Assembly (NCBI GenBank): GCA_013813755.1
Contig: JACCRD010000128.1
Location: forward strand, 1 to 6,104
Direction: 5' to 3'
Source of the DNA: Acidobacteriota bacterium
GTDB taxonomy: Bacteria; Acidobacteriota; Blastocatellia; Pyrinomonadales; Pyrinomonadaceae
Length of the DNA stretch: 6,104 bases
The notes beneath the pieces are model-generated. The model saw nothing but the letters and a program-made list of their open reading frames with translations. It was not told where the DNA came from and searched no databases. This document shows positions 6,040-6,104 of this stretch, in pieces (position 1 is the first letter of the stretch; the number at the start of each line of letters is the position of its first letter). Position numbers and translations under genes: made by a program.

Positions 6040-6060
6040 GTATAATCGTCACGGTATAAT
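6040..6060 (+). promoter_or_regulatory. Tandem GTATAAT copies, possible -10 elements for a gene beyond the window
   Basis: GTATAAT occurs at 6040-6046 and again at 6054-6060, separated by CGTCACG. Each contains a perfect TATAAT. No clear -35 hexamer lies at 16-18 bp from either. AAAAGGAA at 6092-6099 near the window end resembles a ribosome site, so a + strand gene may begin just past 6104. The remaining sequence from 5924 to 6104 shows no convincing gene. Confidence 0.35.
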
Positions 6061-6104
6061 TCGTTTCTTTCGTGCAGGGGTATTCGAGTATAAAAGGAAT
6101 ATAG

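Noticed and set aside
5993..6104. Open + strand frame from GTG to the window end (about 37 codons)
   Set aside because: The start lacks a ribosome site, the peptide is rich in Phe, Tyr and Cys with no recognisable motif, and the region looks intergenic with promoter-like elements.

Overview
The window is a bacterial chromosomal segment of moderate GC content (slightly under 50% by eye). It has five genes that look intact or nearly so, one decayed gene and the end of an insertion sequence. The gene families fit a free-living Gram-negative heterotroph. A zinc-ribbon/TM/NHL membrane protein, a DUF4380-like sugar-fold protein and a cytoplasmic GH2 enzyme together would suit an Acidobacteriota (Blastocatellia-like) genome. 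That placement is a low-confidence guess, because no rRNA or other marker gene is present.

Left part (1-1543, + strand). The window opens inside an IS3-family insertion sequence: the last 38 codons of its OrfB transposase and a probable right terminal repeat ending near base 127. Directly after it lies the C-terminal half of a fold-type III PLP-dependent decarboxylase (DAP/ornithine decarboxylase superfamily). It has lost its N-terminal half, including the PLP-binding lysine, and probably carries indels near the broken end. Overlapping its stop codon begins a small protein with a transglutaminase-like Cys-His-Asp arrangement, which looks intact. A 12-bp perfect hairpin with a T-run closes this unit.

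Middle part (1544-4173). A minus-strand gene encodes an N-terminal zinc ribbon, one transmembrane helix, a Pro/Thr/Ser-rich linker and only the first blade or so of an NHL-type propeller, so it appears C-terminally truncated. Divergent from it is a 625-residue GH2 glycoside hydrolase without a signal peptide and with both catalytic glutamates present.

Right part (4174-6104). Two minus-strand genes follow: an SDR oxidoreductase (probable GTG start) and, 83 bp downstream of it, a DUF4380/aldose-epimerase-fold protein. Between them lies a striking run of 7-bp repeats built as two inverted arms. Upstream of the SDR gene are a 9-bp inverted repeat beside the Shine-Dalgarno sequence, an 11-bp palindrome and a doubled AAGGCAA, which together look like a regulatory region. 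The final 213 bases hold no convincing gene, but contain two GTATAAT copies 14 bp apart that may be promoter elements for a gene beyond the window.

The GH2, DUF4380 and SDR genes could all act on intracellular carbohydrate, but they are convergent rather than one operon, so a joint pathway is inference only. I found no clear defence system, CRISPR array or RNA gene. The most unusual items are the decarboxylase/transglutaminase-like pair broken by an IS element, the heptad repeat, and the layered symmetric sites in front of the SDR gene.
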